Notes under the pieces: model-generated | The model's database searches: none | What the model was told of the DNA's origin: nothing | Seen by the model: the letters and a program-made list of their open reading frames with translations, nothing else | Position numbers and translations under genes: made by a program | Shown: positions 45,701 to 57,070 of the stretch, piece after piece | How the letters are laid out: every line of letters begins with the position of its first letter | Numbering within the stretch: position 1 is the stretch's first letter | From: Clitoria ternatea | Lineage: Eukaryota; Streptophyta; Magnoliopsida; Fabales; Fabaceae | Direction of reading: 5' to 3' | NCBI GenBank assembly: GCA_037962975.1 | Contig: CM075669.1 | Span: forward strand, 88,766,001 to 88,830,000 | DNA length: 64,000 nt

Positions 45701-46643
45701 AGGCTTAGTCTTTGATTAGTAGTATAATTTGGATGTTATGCTATTAATTATAAATTTTAAAAATGTGATTAGGGAAATTAGAATATTGTTAGTTTTAGAT
45801 TAGGAATGGTTAGGAAAATTTAAAATGAGAATGATATTATTTGAAATTTTTTGTTTATTAATTTTAGTAATTTAAATTGATATTAAAGTAAAAATGTTGA
45901 TATTTCCACTAAATAAATATATAAAGATTACTATTATTCCTTACATTAGTTAAAAAATGAAATACATAAAAAATTGATATTTCCAAGTAAATAAAAAGTT
46001 ACTTGTCAAGATAAAATAATATACATTGTATTAAACATGAACATTGTAACAAAATTACACACTTAATATTGTTATTAGGTATAGATTAATGTTGTTAGCT
46101 ATAGATTATTGTTTTGTTAATTTTGTTTGGTAATTTTGATTTGTTATTTGTTTATGATGTGATAAGTTTATTTAGTCCATTTAAATGAGTTGTGATTTTT
46201 TAAATTGTAAATGAGTGAACCATAGTTTCCCGTTTGAGATTCGACACAAATGGTAATTAAATTAATTGATTTCATCATTTGTGTTGAATCTTGAATTGTC
46301 TGTTTAGACAGTTTGGGATGAACAATTTTTTTATGCATCATTGCTATGTACAAGTTAGGACTTATTTTAAAATTTGATCAAGTTTTGGTTAGTTAAGTTT
46401 TGTATTGTTCTCTGGGTGCATATTTGATTGTGGTTGAATTTGATTTCACTACTTTCATTTTGTGTACTTAGAGACCAATGCGAAATGCTGTCGAAATTTT
46501 ATCAAATTTTAAAATAACTCCTAAGTTGTATGTGGTTATGAGGTATAGAAAAATGTTCATCTTGAATGGGTAGGACCACCACCTTTGTGAAGAAAGTAAG
46601 ATTCATAGCACCGTTAAATTTACTGGTATTGTAAACAGTGAGT

Positions 46644-49600
46644 ATGGATCGAAGTTGGATAACGGCATCACGTATAAGTCCAGAATATGAGGGTGGAGTT
46701 GAAACATTCATAGAGTACGTGATACGAAATGCTGAAGAGGTGAATGGAATGTATTTTTGCCCTTGTGTTAAATGCTTAAAACATGCGCCGGCTAGAATTG
46801 GCAGAAGTGTGAGAACATTTGTTGTGTGATGGATTTCTTCAGAGTTATACGTGATGGATATGGCATGGTGAACATGTTCAGGTGCCAAGTACTAGTTTTC
46901 AAACAAAAGACCAAAGCTTAACGCATGAGGTTGATGACGACATGGATGACCGACTTGAGGATATGATCCGTGATGTGAGGGTAGAAAGTTTGAAGAGAGT
47001 TCACGTATATACGAGTCTATGTGAGGATACTGAAAAGCCGTTGTATCCGAATTGCTCTAATTTCACGAGGTTGTCAGCAGTTTTATGATTATTTAATTTG
47101 AAAGTGATAAATGGGTAGACAGATAAAAGCTTCACTGACTTGCTTAAGTTGTTGAAAGAAATGCTCCCAGTTGGTAACACTTTGCCAAACCGTAACTATG
47201 AGGCTAAAAAGGTGTTGTGTCCTATGGGCTTGGAGTATACGAAGATACATGCATGCCCAAATGATTGTGTATTATACCGTGGTGAGTACGAAATGCTGCA
47301 TCGATGTCCTAGGTGTGGGGTGTCACGGTATAAGAAGAAAGAGGTTGATTCTGATGATTTCTGCAAAAAAGGGTCTCCTACGAAGGTGTTGTGGTATCTC
47401 CCCATAGTTCCAAGACTAAAGCATTTATTTGCCAATGCAGATGATGCGAAGTTTATGAGATGGCATGTTGATGAAAGGGTTATTGACGGACTAGTTAGGC
47501 ATCCGGCAGATGGATTACAGTGGAAGAAAATGGATACGATGTTTCCAGATTTTGCCCGTGACCCAAGAAATGTTAGGCTTGCACTAGCCACAGACGGCAT
47601 GAACCCATATGGGAACCAAAGCATAAACCACAGTTCGTGGCCTGTTTTATTGTTTATTTACAACTTGCCGCCATGGTTGTGCATGAAGCGGAAGTACGTT
47701 ATGTTATCAATGATGATTTTTGGTCTACGACAACCAGGGAACGACATTGATGTATACTTGTCTCCGTTAGTTGAAGACCTGAAAATGTTATAGGAAGAGG
47801 GGGTTGATGTGTTTAACGGGCTAACAGGACAATCATTCAATTTGAGGGCCATGTTATTCTGTACGATCAATGATTTTCTAGCATATGGTAACCTTCCGGG
47901 CTATAGCGTTAAAGGACATAAAGCGTGTCCTGTATGTGAGGAGGGAACTAGTTCTGATCGACTACATCATGGAAGGAAAAATGTTTATCTTCGGCATCCT
48001 AGATTTCTCACACCTAATCATCCACTTCGTAGGTTGAAGAAGTCGTTCAATGGTGCACAAGAGTTTGAAATGCCTCCCCCACCATTGTCTAGTCGTCAAG
48101 TATATGAAAAGGTGAAAGAAGTTAATGTGGTTCTTGGTAAGTCTGACAAGCAGTCTATCTCAAAAAACACATAGAAGAAGAGGTCAATATTTTTCGATCT
48201 GCCATATTGGAAAGAGCTTAATGTGAGGCACTGTATTGATGTGATGCATGTGGAGAAAAACGTGTGCGATAGTTTGGTTGGAACCCTGTTAAACATACCT
48301 GGAAAAATGAAGGATGGCCTGAATTCGCGTCTAGACTTGGAGTTGTTGGGTATACGTGAGGAGTTGCACCCACAAGTAAAGGGCAAACGAACATATTTAC
48401 CACCAGCATGTCATACCTTGTCTAGAAAAGAGAAACAAAGTTTGTGTGAATCATTGTGTGGTGTCAAAGTTCCATCTGGGTACAGTTCCAACATCAACAC
48501 TTGTGTTTCCTTGAAGGATCTGAAGTTAGTTGGTTTAAAGTTACATGATTGTCATATGCTGATCCAACAATTTCTACCCATTGCCATTCGTGGCATTCTC
48601 CCTCAAAATGTCAGACATATGATAACAAGGGTGTGTTTGTTTTTCAATGCCATATGTGCCAAAGTAATCGCCCATGATGAGTTAAAAGCGTTGGAACAGG
48701 AAGGGTTTCTTATACTATCCCAGTTGGAAATGTATTTCCCTTCTTCATTCTTTGATATAATGGTACATTTAATCATCCATTTGGTGAGGGAAGTCCGTTT
48801 GTGTGGGCCAATGTTCTTGAGGTGGATGTATCCTGTTGAGCGATACATGAAAATTTTAAAAGGCTATATGAAGAACCAACGTCGTCCCGAAGCATCGATA
48901 GTAGAGAGGTACATTGCAGAGGAAGCAATTAAGTTATGCACAGATTATATGTCACAGGCTGAAAGCATTGGTATTCCGAAGACTCGTCACGAAGGGCGAT
49001 TGGATGGGAAAGGTACCATTGGGAAAAAAATTAAAAGCATGACACGTGATGAAGTACTCCAAGCACACTTTTATATTTTGAACAACACAGATGCTGTGCT
49101 CCCGTATTTAGCTGCACACAAAGACATAGTCAAAAGAAACAACCCTAGAATGGTTGAAAAGTGGGTGTTGAATGAACACAATAAAACGTTCATGTAGTGG
49201 TTCAAAATGACCCTTCTTAAAGATACATCTGCTTCTGAGACATTGCATCGACTGGCACTAGGACCCAACTTTGATGTAATCACTTATTGTGGCTATGACA
49301 TAAATAATTATTCTTTCTATACAAGGATTCAAGATGACAAGAGTACGGTGCAGAACTCTGGAGTTATAGTTGTGGCCGAATCAATGCATGTTTCCACTTC
49401 AAAGGAGAAAAACCCAGTCATGGCTGAGTTATGTTATTTTGGTGTCATTGAAGATATATGGGAAGTTGATTATGGTTGTTTCACAGTTCCTGTTTTTAAA
49501 TGTAAATGGGTTGATAGCAAAAATGGTGTCAGAATAGATGACTTTGGTTTTACGTTAGTGGACTTAAACAAGGTTGGTCATAAGGAGGAGCCTTTCATTA

Positions 49601-49818
49601 TGGCAGCTCAAGTAAAACAAGTTTTCTACGTTGTTGACCCATCAGATAAACGATGGTTAGTTGTTCTCCAAGGTAGACACAACATTGAGGATCCATGTCT
49701 TGATGTCCTAGACATACCTTGTCTAACAACACGTACACCAACTGACGTTGTGGAAGATCTCATAGATGATATAGTTGTGACTCGTAATGACCACCAGGAG
49801 GGTCTATGGGAAACATAG
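46644..49818 (+). pseudogene. CACTA-2 TNP2-type transposase (few lesions)
   Basis: Domain order as in plant TNP2 proteins. The transposase-associated domain (MDRSWITASRISPEYEGG, CPCVKCLKH) starts at 46644. Transposase_21 follows (LALATDGMNPYGNQ, HSSWPVLLFIYNLPPWLCMK, GNDIDVYLSPLVEDL, CPVCEEGTSSDRL, HCIDVMHVEKNVCDSLVGTL). A DUF4218-like block is next (FFDIMVHLIIHLVREV, RWMYPVERYMKILKGYMKNQ) and a DUF4216-like block last (GVIEDIWEVDY, FIMAAQVKQVFYVVDP). The reading is broken by a frameshift near 46810, TGA at about 46850, TGA at about 47087, and TAG at about 47117, 47791, 48172 and 49195. Each stop can come from CGA, CAG or TGG by one C-to-T or G-to-A change. The start is the ATG that gives the family's MDRSW beginning. 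It would catalyse excision and insertion. Confidence 0.9.
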
Positions 49819-49925
49819 GGTATGGTTGGGATATCATTCATCATGTTTATAAATTGATTCTTGTTTGCTAAATCTGGTTTATTATACTCACCAATTATAT
49901 TTTTGTTTTTTTGAATAGATACCTA

Positions 49926-52900
49926 TGGCTAATCAGGATTCACATGCGAGATCTGACTCCAGAGCACAGATTCCTCAGCTAGGAGGAGAGGTGTTACCCG
50001 GATGACCAGTGTTGCACTTAGGCGCCATCAGGGTCAGAGGACCCATGTTGACATTGATATTTGCACCGGGAGGACTTCAGGACCCAACGCCGCCAAGTTT
50101 CAGAGTTACTTAGGTGTCTTGGCATGGTCAAAGGTGTCCATCATTATCCCTGATTGGGATAGTGTTGGGGAGGTCGTGAAGAATGCAATTTGGGCTGATG
50201 TTGTTGTAAGTACATTTATCTGTACATTTATTTACTCGTATTGTAATTTGTTATGCGTAATAATCTCATTCTTATTTATTTGGCACTTGTAGGATGCTTG
50301 GGATATTCCTGCAGTTGATACACTACGTAGGAAGATCATGTCTGAGATCGCTGACCGATGGAGGACATTCAAGAGCAACCTGACCTCCACGTATATTTTA
50401 AATTTAAAATATAAAGTTAGTTTAAAATTATCATGTTTTAAGTTATCAATTACTTAATTCAAATATTTTAAATGTTAGGTATGTCTACGGGAAGAAGCAG
50501 GGTGAGTTCCCTGGAGATAAATACATATCCATAGATCGGCAGACTTGGGATGCGTTTGTGGCATCCAGGCACACAGACGACTTTATTGTATGTATCTTTT
50601 ATTGATTATGTTTTTATAGTTATCAGAGGATTATAACCCATATGTGTCTTTTAATTATGTTTGATGCAGGCCAGACGCATGAAAGCATAGGAAATTTAGG
50701 GGGAAAATGACTGCCCTCACAGGTTGTCACGTGGGGGTTACCGATTGTTGGAGGATCGGATAGTGGAGGAGAAAGCTAGGCAACGTCAAGGTAGCCACCC
50801 TGACGCTACTATTGTGGATCCCCCCTCCCCACCCGCACGACATGAAAAATGGAAACGTGCCAGGACGAAGAAGAGTGGTCAGTACACTTCATCACATGTT
50901 GAGGAGGTTGTCTCAAGGATTGTAAGTACAAAGCTTCTCAATACTTTTTATGAAACATTAATTGTCCATCAAACCCTAACAACACTAATCACTGAGTTTT
51001 GGTTGCAGGATTCTTTGGTTGAGCAGTCGACCCAAGGGTCATTTGTGTCACATGGTAGGGATGATATATTGACCGTCGCCATTGACCGACCAGAGCACCC
51101 TGGACGAGTACGTGCAGCTGGTCGAGGTCATGGTATGTTTACATTAATAGTCTTAGATTCTGTATAATAACATTTTTATTTCTAATTATTCTTTCTTCGT
51201 AGGCCTTTGAACCTATTTCGGCCATTCCGCCACCCCTTCGCAATCCATATCTGATTTGGAGAAGACCTTTGAGGACAAGGTTGCTGCAGTGAAGGCAGAG
51301 GCAAAGGAGGAAATGCAGAGGCTGCTTCAGGAGGAGATGGCACAGTTTCGGAGTGAGATGATGGCATCATTCAGTCAACAATGTCAACCTACGCCACCGG
51401 TAGTGGACCCACAGGTTACATTATACATTATTTAATCCAACAATCACCTATGATTCGTTATCATTATTTGTTGAATAACTTCAAAATGTTGTGTAATTAT
51501 GCAGACTAGGCGGGTAAGCACAAAGGGGTCATGTGCTACACCTAACGGTGATGATGACGACGTAAATCTTGGAGACTACCGTCAGTGTGACCTATTTGTG
51601 GATGGAGTGGAAGAGCCAGTTGCCATTGGTTTAGTGTATAACCTAGGCCCTTTGGTTCACCATCAGAAATTGCCTGATGGTGTGTCAAGGATTTCGGTTG
51701 TACAGGTCCTCGAGGCAGATGTAGTTGTTCCCATTCCAACTTCTGAGGTACGACTCGTCGGCCAGGCTGTAGGACATTTCCTTATGTGGCCGACCAGACT
51801 TGTGTTAGATTCTGGACCCCAGGTATGCTCTTTACCCAAGCATCAATTATATATTAAGTTATGGTTTCAATAATCAAAAATTACTTCTAATTTTTTAACT
51901 AATTTAGCCATCAAAGAAGCCAGAGCCCCTCTTGATCCCGGTCCTATGGGAGGAATCCATTTTTGGTCTCCCGAGTGAGTCGCCAGTGTACATTGCACGA
52001 CCTGACTTGTGTGAGGTCCTAATGGGGAACACGATATTGAACATTTCTGTGATTCAGTGTTGGGAGCTGTAAGTATAATGTTTTTCGTTCAATGATAGTG
52101 TCAATTAAATTGTTATTTTTTACAACACTAAACGTCTGCAAATTTGATTAGGTTTTTACATAGACTTTGCATAGAGAGAGGTGTCGATGACACTTATGGT
52201 TTCCTGGAGCCCTCTCTAATACAACTTCGTGGGAACAACAAGGAGGAGATACAGGCATACATCTAGAATTGGATGCATGCCTCGAACAAGACTGTGTACC
52301 TTGCGCCACTTCATAGAGAGTAAGAGTCTAATAAATATTTAGTTATTGTTGTTAATTTAATAATGGATTGTGTTGTTACTATTTAACGATACATTGCAGC
52401 CTTCACTGGCAACTGTTGGTCATTTGCCTGAAGGACGGCATTGGTGCATGCTTCTGTTCGTTGCATGGGAGTCCTGGTGCGGACTATATGAAAATACTTG
52501 ACGGGTAAGTTGATTTTTTAAAATAAAACAACTTTACATATTTGATTAAGTCATTCTATTAACTAAACTGGTGTTTTATTCTCTTACAAGGCTTTAATTG
52601 GGTACCATCTACTACGCGGCAAAGTGACCAAGAAAAGACTAGAGTGGGTCTTCCCAAAAGTAAGTACTTCAATTAATAAGCATTACTTTTAAAGTTACCT
52701 CAATTAGTAACAAAAACAATAACCAATTGTGAAATCCATTGGTACCTTGTAGTCTTATCGGCAGGATGGCACCTTTGAGTGTGGGTATTTTGTGATGAAG
52801 ATGATGCTTACCATTGTCCAATCTGGTATAGTAGATGGATGGACAACTGTAAGTTTTTACTGCCTACTTTAATTTAATTGGTTTTTACATATTACTATTA

Positions 52901-53031
52901 CAATTTGTTGCTTACCTATTAATGATTATGTCTTTACAGCACTTTCGAGACTCCTCCTCAATGTTCCATGAAGGATACATTGACGAAATCAGAAACCAAT
53001 GGGCCACAAGCCTTCTTCAACTCAAGGAATG
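49926..53031 (+). pseudogene. CACTA-2 second gene: Transposase_24, coiled coil, DUF8039-like, Ulp1/C48 protease-like
   Basis: A multi-exon gene with clear GT-AG introns. The first exon (ATG 49926) has a frame change before RRRGVTRMTSVALRRHQGQ. The Transposase_24 part follows (SEIADRWRTFKSNLTSTY, KYISIDRQTWDAFVASRHTD; 50293-50690). Next are an Arg/Lys-rich exon with VEQSTQGSFVSHGRDDI, a coiled coil (DLEKTFEDKVAAVKAEAKEE, about 51242-51370) and a DUF8039-like exon (LVYNLGPLVHHQKLPDGVSR, VGQAVGHFLMWPTRL; 51505-51822). The Ulp1 half has SPVYIARPDLCEVLMGN, the catalytic-type His in LHWQLLVICLKDG (about 52400) and the catalytic-type Cys in ECGYFVMKMM (about 52776), ending LLQLKE at 53031. TAG at 52264-52266 interrupts it. 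C48 enzymes cut SUMO or ubiquitin-like tags; a role for it in this element is inference. Confidence 0.82.
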
Positions 53032-53758
53032 ACTCCAATAGAATTATGTCATTTATTATATTATTACTGTGTAGTTATATACCCATTAGTGTAGCTTAAT
53101 TACTTATTGTGCATTTTATGTACCATATTTAATGTTTAGATAGTTTGATTGAAATTTATTCATTTTCATTATTATTCATCATTGGGCTGTCTAGTTACTG
53201 TTTGCAGGTTCTGAGAAAGAATAAAAAACAAAAATTTTTTTTTTAAAAAATAAGTGTTTTAAGCACGGTTATGGTGAAAACCGTCTTTAAAAGTCACCCT
53301 TTTTAAGCACGGTTATGGAAAAACCGTCTTTAAAAGTAACACCCTACGAAGACGTTTGTGACAGAACCGTCCTTAAAAGCCACCTACGAAGATGGTTATA
53401 CATAGAACCGTCCTTAAAAGCCACCTACGAAGACGGTTATACGTAGAACCGTCCTTAAAAGCCACCTACGAAGACGGTTATTCTCAGAACCGTCCTTAAA
53501 AGTCACCTACGAAGACGGTTGTTCCCATAACCGTCCTTAAAAATCCCCCTACGAAGACGGTTATTCTCAGAACCGTGCTTAAAAGGTCCCCCCTACGAAG
53601 ATGGTTAAAAATACCCGTGCTTAAAAGGTACTTACAAACACAGTTCATAACCGTCCTTAAAAGTCCCCATCTACAAGCACGACGGGAACAAGGACGGTTC
53701 TGGAACCGTGCTTAAAAGTCCCCCAGAACCGTGCTTAAAACCCTTTTTTCCACTAGTG
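53032..53758 (+). promoter_or_regulatory. CACTA-2 3' flank and right subterminal array
   Basis: From about 53255 a unit like CCTACGAAGACGGTTATACG plus AGAACCGTCCTTAAAAGCCA repeats about six times with a period near 42 bp. Each unit is itself an inverted pair, ACGGTT against AACCGT. The array is more regular than at the left end. Confidence 0.85.
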
Positions 53759-54311
53759 AAAATTGATAATATTAATTACATTTCTTAATAAGTGTGTTTC
53801 TTCTCTCTCTAGCCATATAAGAAAAAAAATTAATCCTTTAGTTTCATATCATAAACCCATTTTTATAAGAGCACATAATTTTATAAGAATAATTATTATT
53901 TTGATAGTTTAAATGACAAATTTATCTTTTCAAGTTTATCCCATTTAAAGTCAACCTCCATCATTATATATATTAATTAATTGCAAATATATAAAAATAT
54001 TGAATACTTAAAGATAAAATAAGAGAAACTTTAATAAATATTTCTAATTTTTTTAAGTTGTTTAAAATGAAACACTAATATTTGATTTTATGGATATCAA
54101 ACCGTTGAAGTATTTTATAAGGATTAAATCCAAAAATCCTTTTTCTCTTTAACTTTTAGTAAGATACATGTCTAAAAACCATAAAATAAAATGTGATTGA
54201 GGTTTAAATATTAAAGATTAAGAAATCCAAGAATATCAATTTGGTTAAATTAAATACAAATATTTTTAGTATATGTTGTGTTTTGACTTTATAAGATAAA
54301 CAATAAGATGT
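53759..54311. other. Spacer between CACTA-2 and CACTA-3
   Basis: AT-rich, no gene or repeat recognised. Confidence 0.6.
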
Positions 54312-57070
54312 CACTAGTGTAAAAAGTGGATATAATCACGGTTAAAATTGACCTTTAATCATGGTTAATCAACCGTGGTTGTTGCAGCCGTGGTAGTAGA
54401 TGAGGTCCTTTAACCACGGTTCACAACCGTGGTTATAAATCACATCTAATCACGGTTGTCATTAATCGTGATTAAATAAGAACCTATTTAATCACGGTTG
54501 TCAACCATAATCGTGAATGTAAGTTTATAAAACTTGCATTTACAGACTATGTATAATCACGGTTATGGTATCAACCGTGAATAAAGAGAGTTTATAATCA
54601 CGGTTGTCGAGAATAACCGTAAATATAAGTAGTCATAAAACTTCATTTATAGACTATGTATAATCACGGTTATGGTAGAAACCATGAATAAATAGGGTCT
54701 ATAATCACGGTTGTTACCATAACCGTGATTAAATAATGAGTTTTTTTTAATATGGGTTCTTTTTTATTTTTTCCCAAACCTGCAATCAGACAACCAGCAT
54801 AATATACAGTATATCCCAGCATATCCAGCAACAATATATAAAAAGAATGGTATGTATATAACATTAATTTGCTATCAATTCATAACAACCTAAATAATGA
54901 AACTATATACAATTCAGATGAATGTAACCTAATAAAATGTAAACCCTAAATCCTACACTAGATACATATATAAGAGAATAAAAATCCTATATCTAGCTAA
55001 GTCCTTTCGTGACTTCAATGAAGTATGCGGCCCATTGCTTTCTAACATTATCTACAAGTGTCCTAGGGAAGTATGACCGGTCCTGAAAGTACTACAAACA
55101 ATGCACAAAACTATTAGAACAAAAGCTATATTTATTACATGAATTTGATGAAATTGGTAGAAAACTAGTCCAAGTGATGAGACTTACATCTGTCCATCCA
55201 TCTACTAAATGTTGTTAGACGATGGTCAGCATAGTGTGCATGATGTAATAGCCATACTCGAAGCTACCCTCCTGCCTATAAGGCTACAATGGACATAAAA
55301 TATAGAATAAGTGAATTCATAAGTTAAAAATATAATAAAGATTTGAATGAATTTGATTGACTTACTTTTGGGTGCACCCACGCAAGTTTTCTTCCGTTGG
55401 ACTTACTTCCAAGCAGTCGACTGTATCCAACCACCACCCTACGTCAAATAAAACACAAGATAAGTTAGAATCGTATAAGACCAAAAATGATGTAATCAAA
55501 TTTGTACTTATTTTTTTAGGGATTAACTTACTCTACTATATTTTTCAGGTCTTGTGGAACTGTCCCGTGCACAGAATCAAAGTATAGAGCAACATAAGCC
55601 CAGGGACAGATCACCACAAGCGTCCAATAAGCGCTGCAGTTACCAGTGATAAGTGAGACTTCAAAATGCAAAAATTAATGGACAATAATTATGGAATAGA
55701 ATCTTACCCTTTATGATATGGGGCCAGGTATACACTCTTCCTAGACTCAAACATCCAATTCTGGATGTATGCATGGGTGTCCTTCTTACTGTTGCCTTTC
55801 CTCTGTATGAAAGAGGGCTCTAAGAAACCATAAGTTCCATCGAAACCCAAGTCCACATAGATTTTATGTAGAAACCTAAACAAGTTAAGACATGGTTAGC
55901 GACAAATAACTTGTATAATAAAATAAAATTGGAATAAAATGATATACTTATAGCCCCCACAGCTGAATGATGGAGATGTTTAGCATCGTTGACCCCATTA
56001 TAACCTCACATAAGTCACTCCGTGTAATGTAAACCGGTAGTGAACTTGGACGGCCAAACACCAGTGGCTGCCATGGGACCTGAAGAGCGTCCTCTCCTAG
56101 CTCAGCCCCGATCTGCCATAGCATCTGGATCGGATCGTCGATGGGGTCTGGCTTCTTCAATGTCGGTTCCTGTTTAACAATTGACAACCATCACAGTTTG
56201 TACCATAATTGACAATATAACAAAATTAGTTAGTGTTTCAGGTTTATACCTGTATAGGAGCAACCGACAGGAGTTTGTTGGGCCACATAAGAAAGTGTCC
56301 CACCGCCTGACCGACGGTCTTCACCTCTACAGTTGCCCATGGCACAGTAGTATCCTCCTCGAGGACAAGCATAACAGAGACCCTGGACATACCATCAGGT
56401 AATGACTGATGGTGAACCATAAGGCCTAAGTTGTAGACCATGCCAGTGGTAACTAGCTCCTCCGACCCATCAATGAATAGGTCACATTGACGGGTATCCG
56501 CAGGCTCGACCTCATTATCGTCAGGGTCAGCTACAACGCATGACCCCTTAGTGCTAACCCTTCGTACCTACATATTTACACATCAAGCAGAAGTTATTCA
56601 ACAATGAAAGAAATAAATTACAAACAACGAACAGTTAAATAGTATAAGGAATCTAACCTGTGGGTCGGCAGCTGGTGTAGTAGTCTCCTGGTGGTGGCTG
56701 AGTGAGGCCTTCATCTCCTCCTTGAATTGGGCCATCTCTTGCTACAACTTTGTAATCTCCTGCTAATACTCAGCCTTTACAACAGCCACCCTTGACTCAA
56801 CCTTCTGCTCTACCAACTGCTTAACGGAGGGGGCAGGGTTGGGCGTACCATAATAGCTCTGGAGACCTGTGAAATGTGAATGATTAGCCCATAATTGTTT
56901 AATAGCTAACAAAATAAAAGGATACAGTTATTTACAACTTACCTACAACTCGACCAACAACACGCACCCTTCCTAGGTGCTCTGGCCTGCCGATGGCAGT
57001 GGTTAAGATGTCCTGCCTACCATGGGCTATGAAAGAGCCTTGGGTTGATTGCTCAACCAAGGAATCCGGA
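54312..57070 (-). mobile_element. CACTA-3: truncated element in opposite orientation
   Basis: The end CACTAGTGTAAAAAGTGGAT at 54312 is followed by an array of TAATCACGGTT and AACCGTGATTAAA or AACCGTGAATAAA motifs (54330-54735). The 3' part of the second CACTA gene then reads on the minus strand. Similarity to CACTA-2 fades just past the exon that begins GATTCCTTGGTTGAGCA (57064), where LTR-type sequence starts. The TNP2 gene, the Transposase_24 exons and the other end are missing. Confidence 0.85.
54990..57064 (-). pseudogene. CACTA-3 second gene, Ulp1-like part (catalytic residues lost)
   Basis: Minus-strand exons parallel those of CACTA-2: DSLVEQSTQGSF (57064-57020), coiled coil (about 56860-56680), DUF8039-like (VYNLGLMVHHQSLPDGMSR, VGQAVGHFLMWPNKL; about 56560-56250), LPVYITRSDLCEVIMGSTML (about 56050-55960), YGFLEPSFIQ (about 55840), and the last exon with RKQWAAYFIEVTKG (about 55060-55000). 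The codon at the Ulp1 His position is TAT, Tyr (55627-55629, AYWTLVVIC). The codon at the Cys position is TAT, Tyr (55254-55256, FEYGYYIM). Both are one transition from His and Cys. At the site where CACTA-1 and CACTA-2 carry a shared stop, this copy has CAG (55761-55763). Confidence 0.78.

Larger units (their letters stand above)
44797..53758 (+). mobile_element. CACTA-2: full-length En/Spm element, 8.96 kb
   Basis: The left end is CACCAGTGCAAAAAAGGGAT (first bases CACCA rather than CACTA). The right end closes in CACTAGTG at 53758, complement CACTAGTGGAAAAAAGGGTT. AAA flanks both sides (44794-44796, 53759-53761). From left to right: subterminal motifs, pyrimidine-rich leader, TNP2 transposase, second gene with Transposase_24 and Ulp1-like parts, 3' subterminal motifs. 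It holds no nested insertion, so it shows the intact layout of the family and the empty sites for the insertions in CACTA-1. Stops show that the transposase is dead. Confidence 0.93.

Noticed and set aside
45253..45702. 149-residue open frame in the CACTA-2 leader
   Set aside because: Strong C/T bias and internal repeats explain the lack of stops, and a frame on the other strand is open as well. The corresponding CACTA-1 region has no matching protein.
10887..53758. A single giant element using the left end of CACTA-1 and the right end of CACTA-2
   Set aside because: Each element has its own matching 3-bp duplication (TCT/TCT and AAA/AAA), so the ends pair locally.
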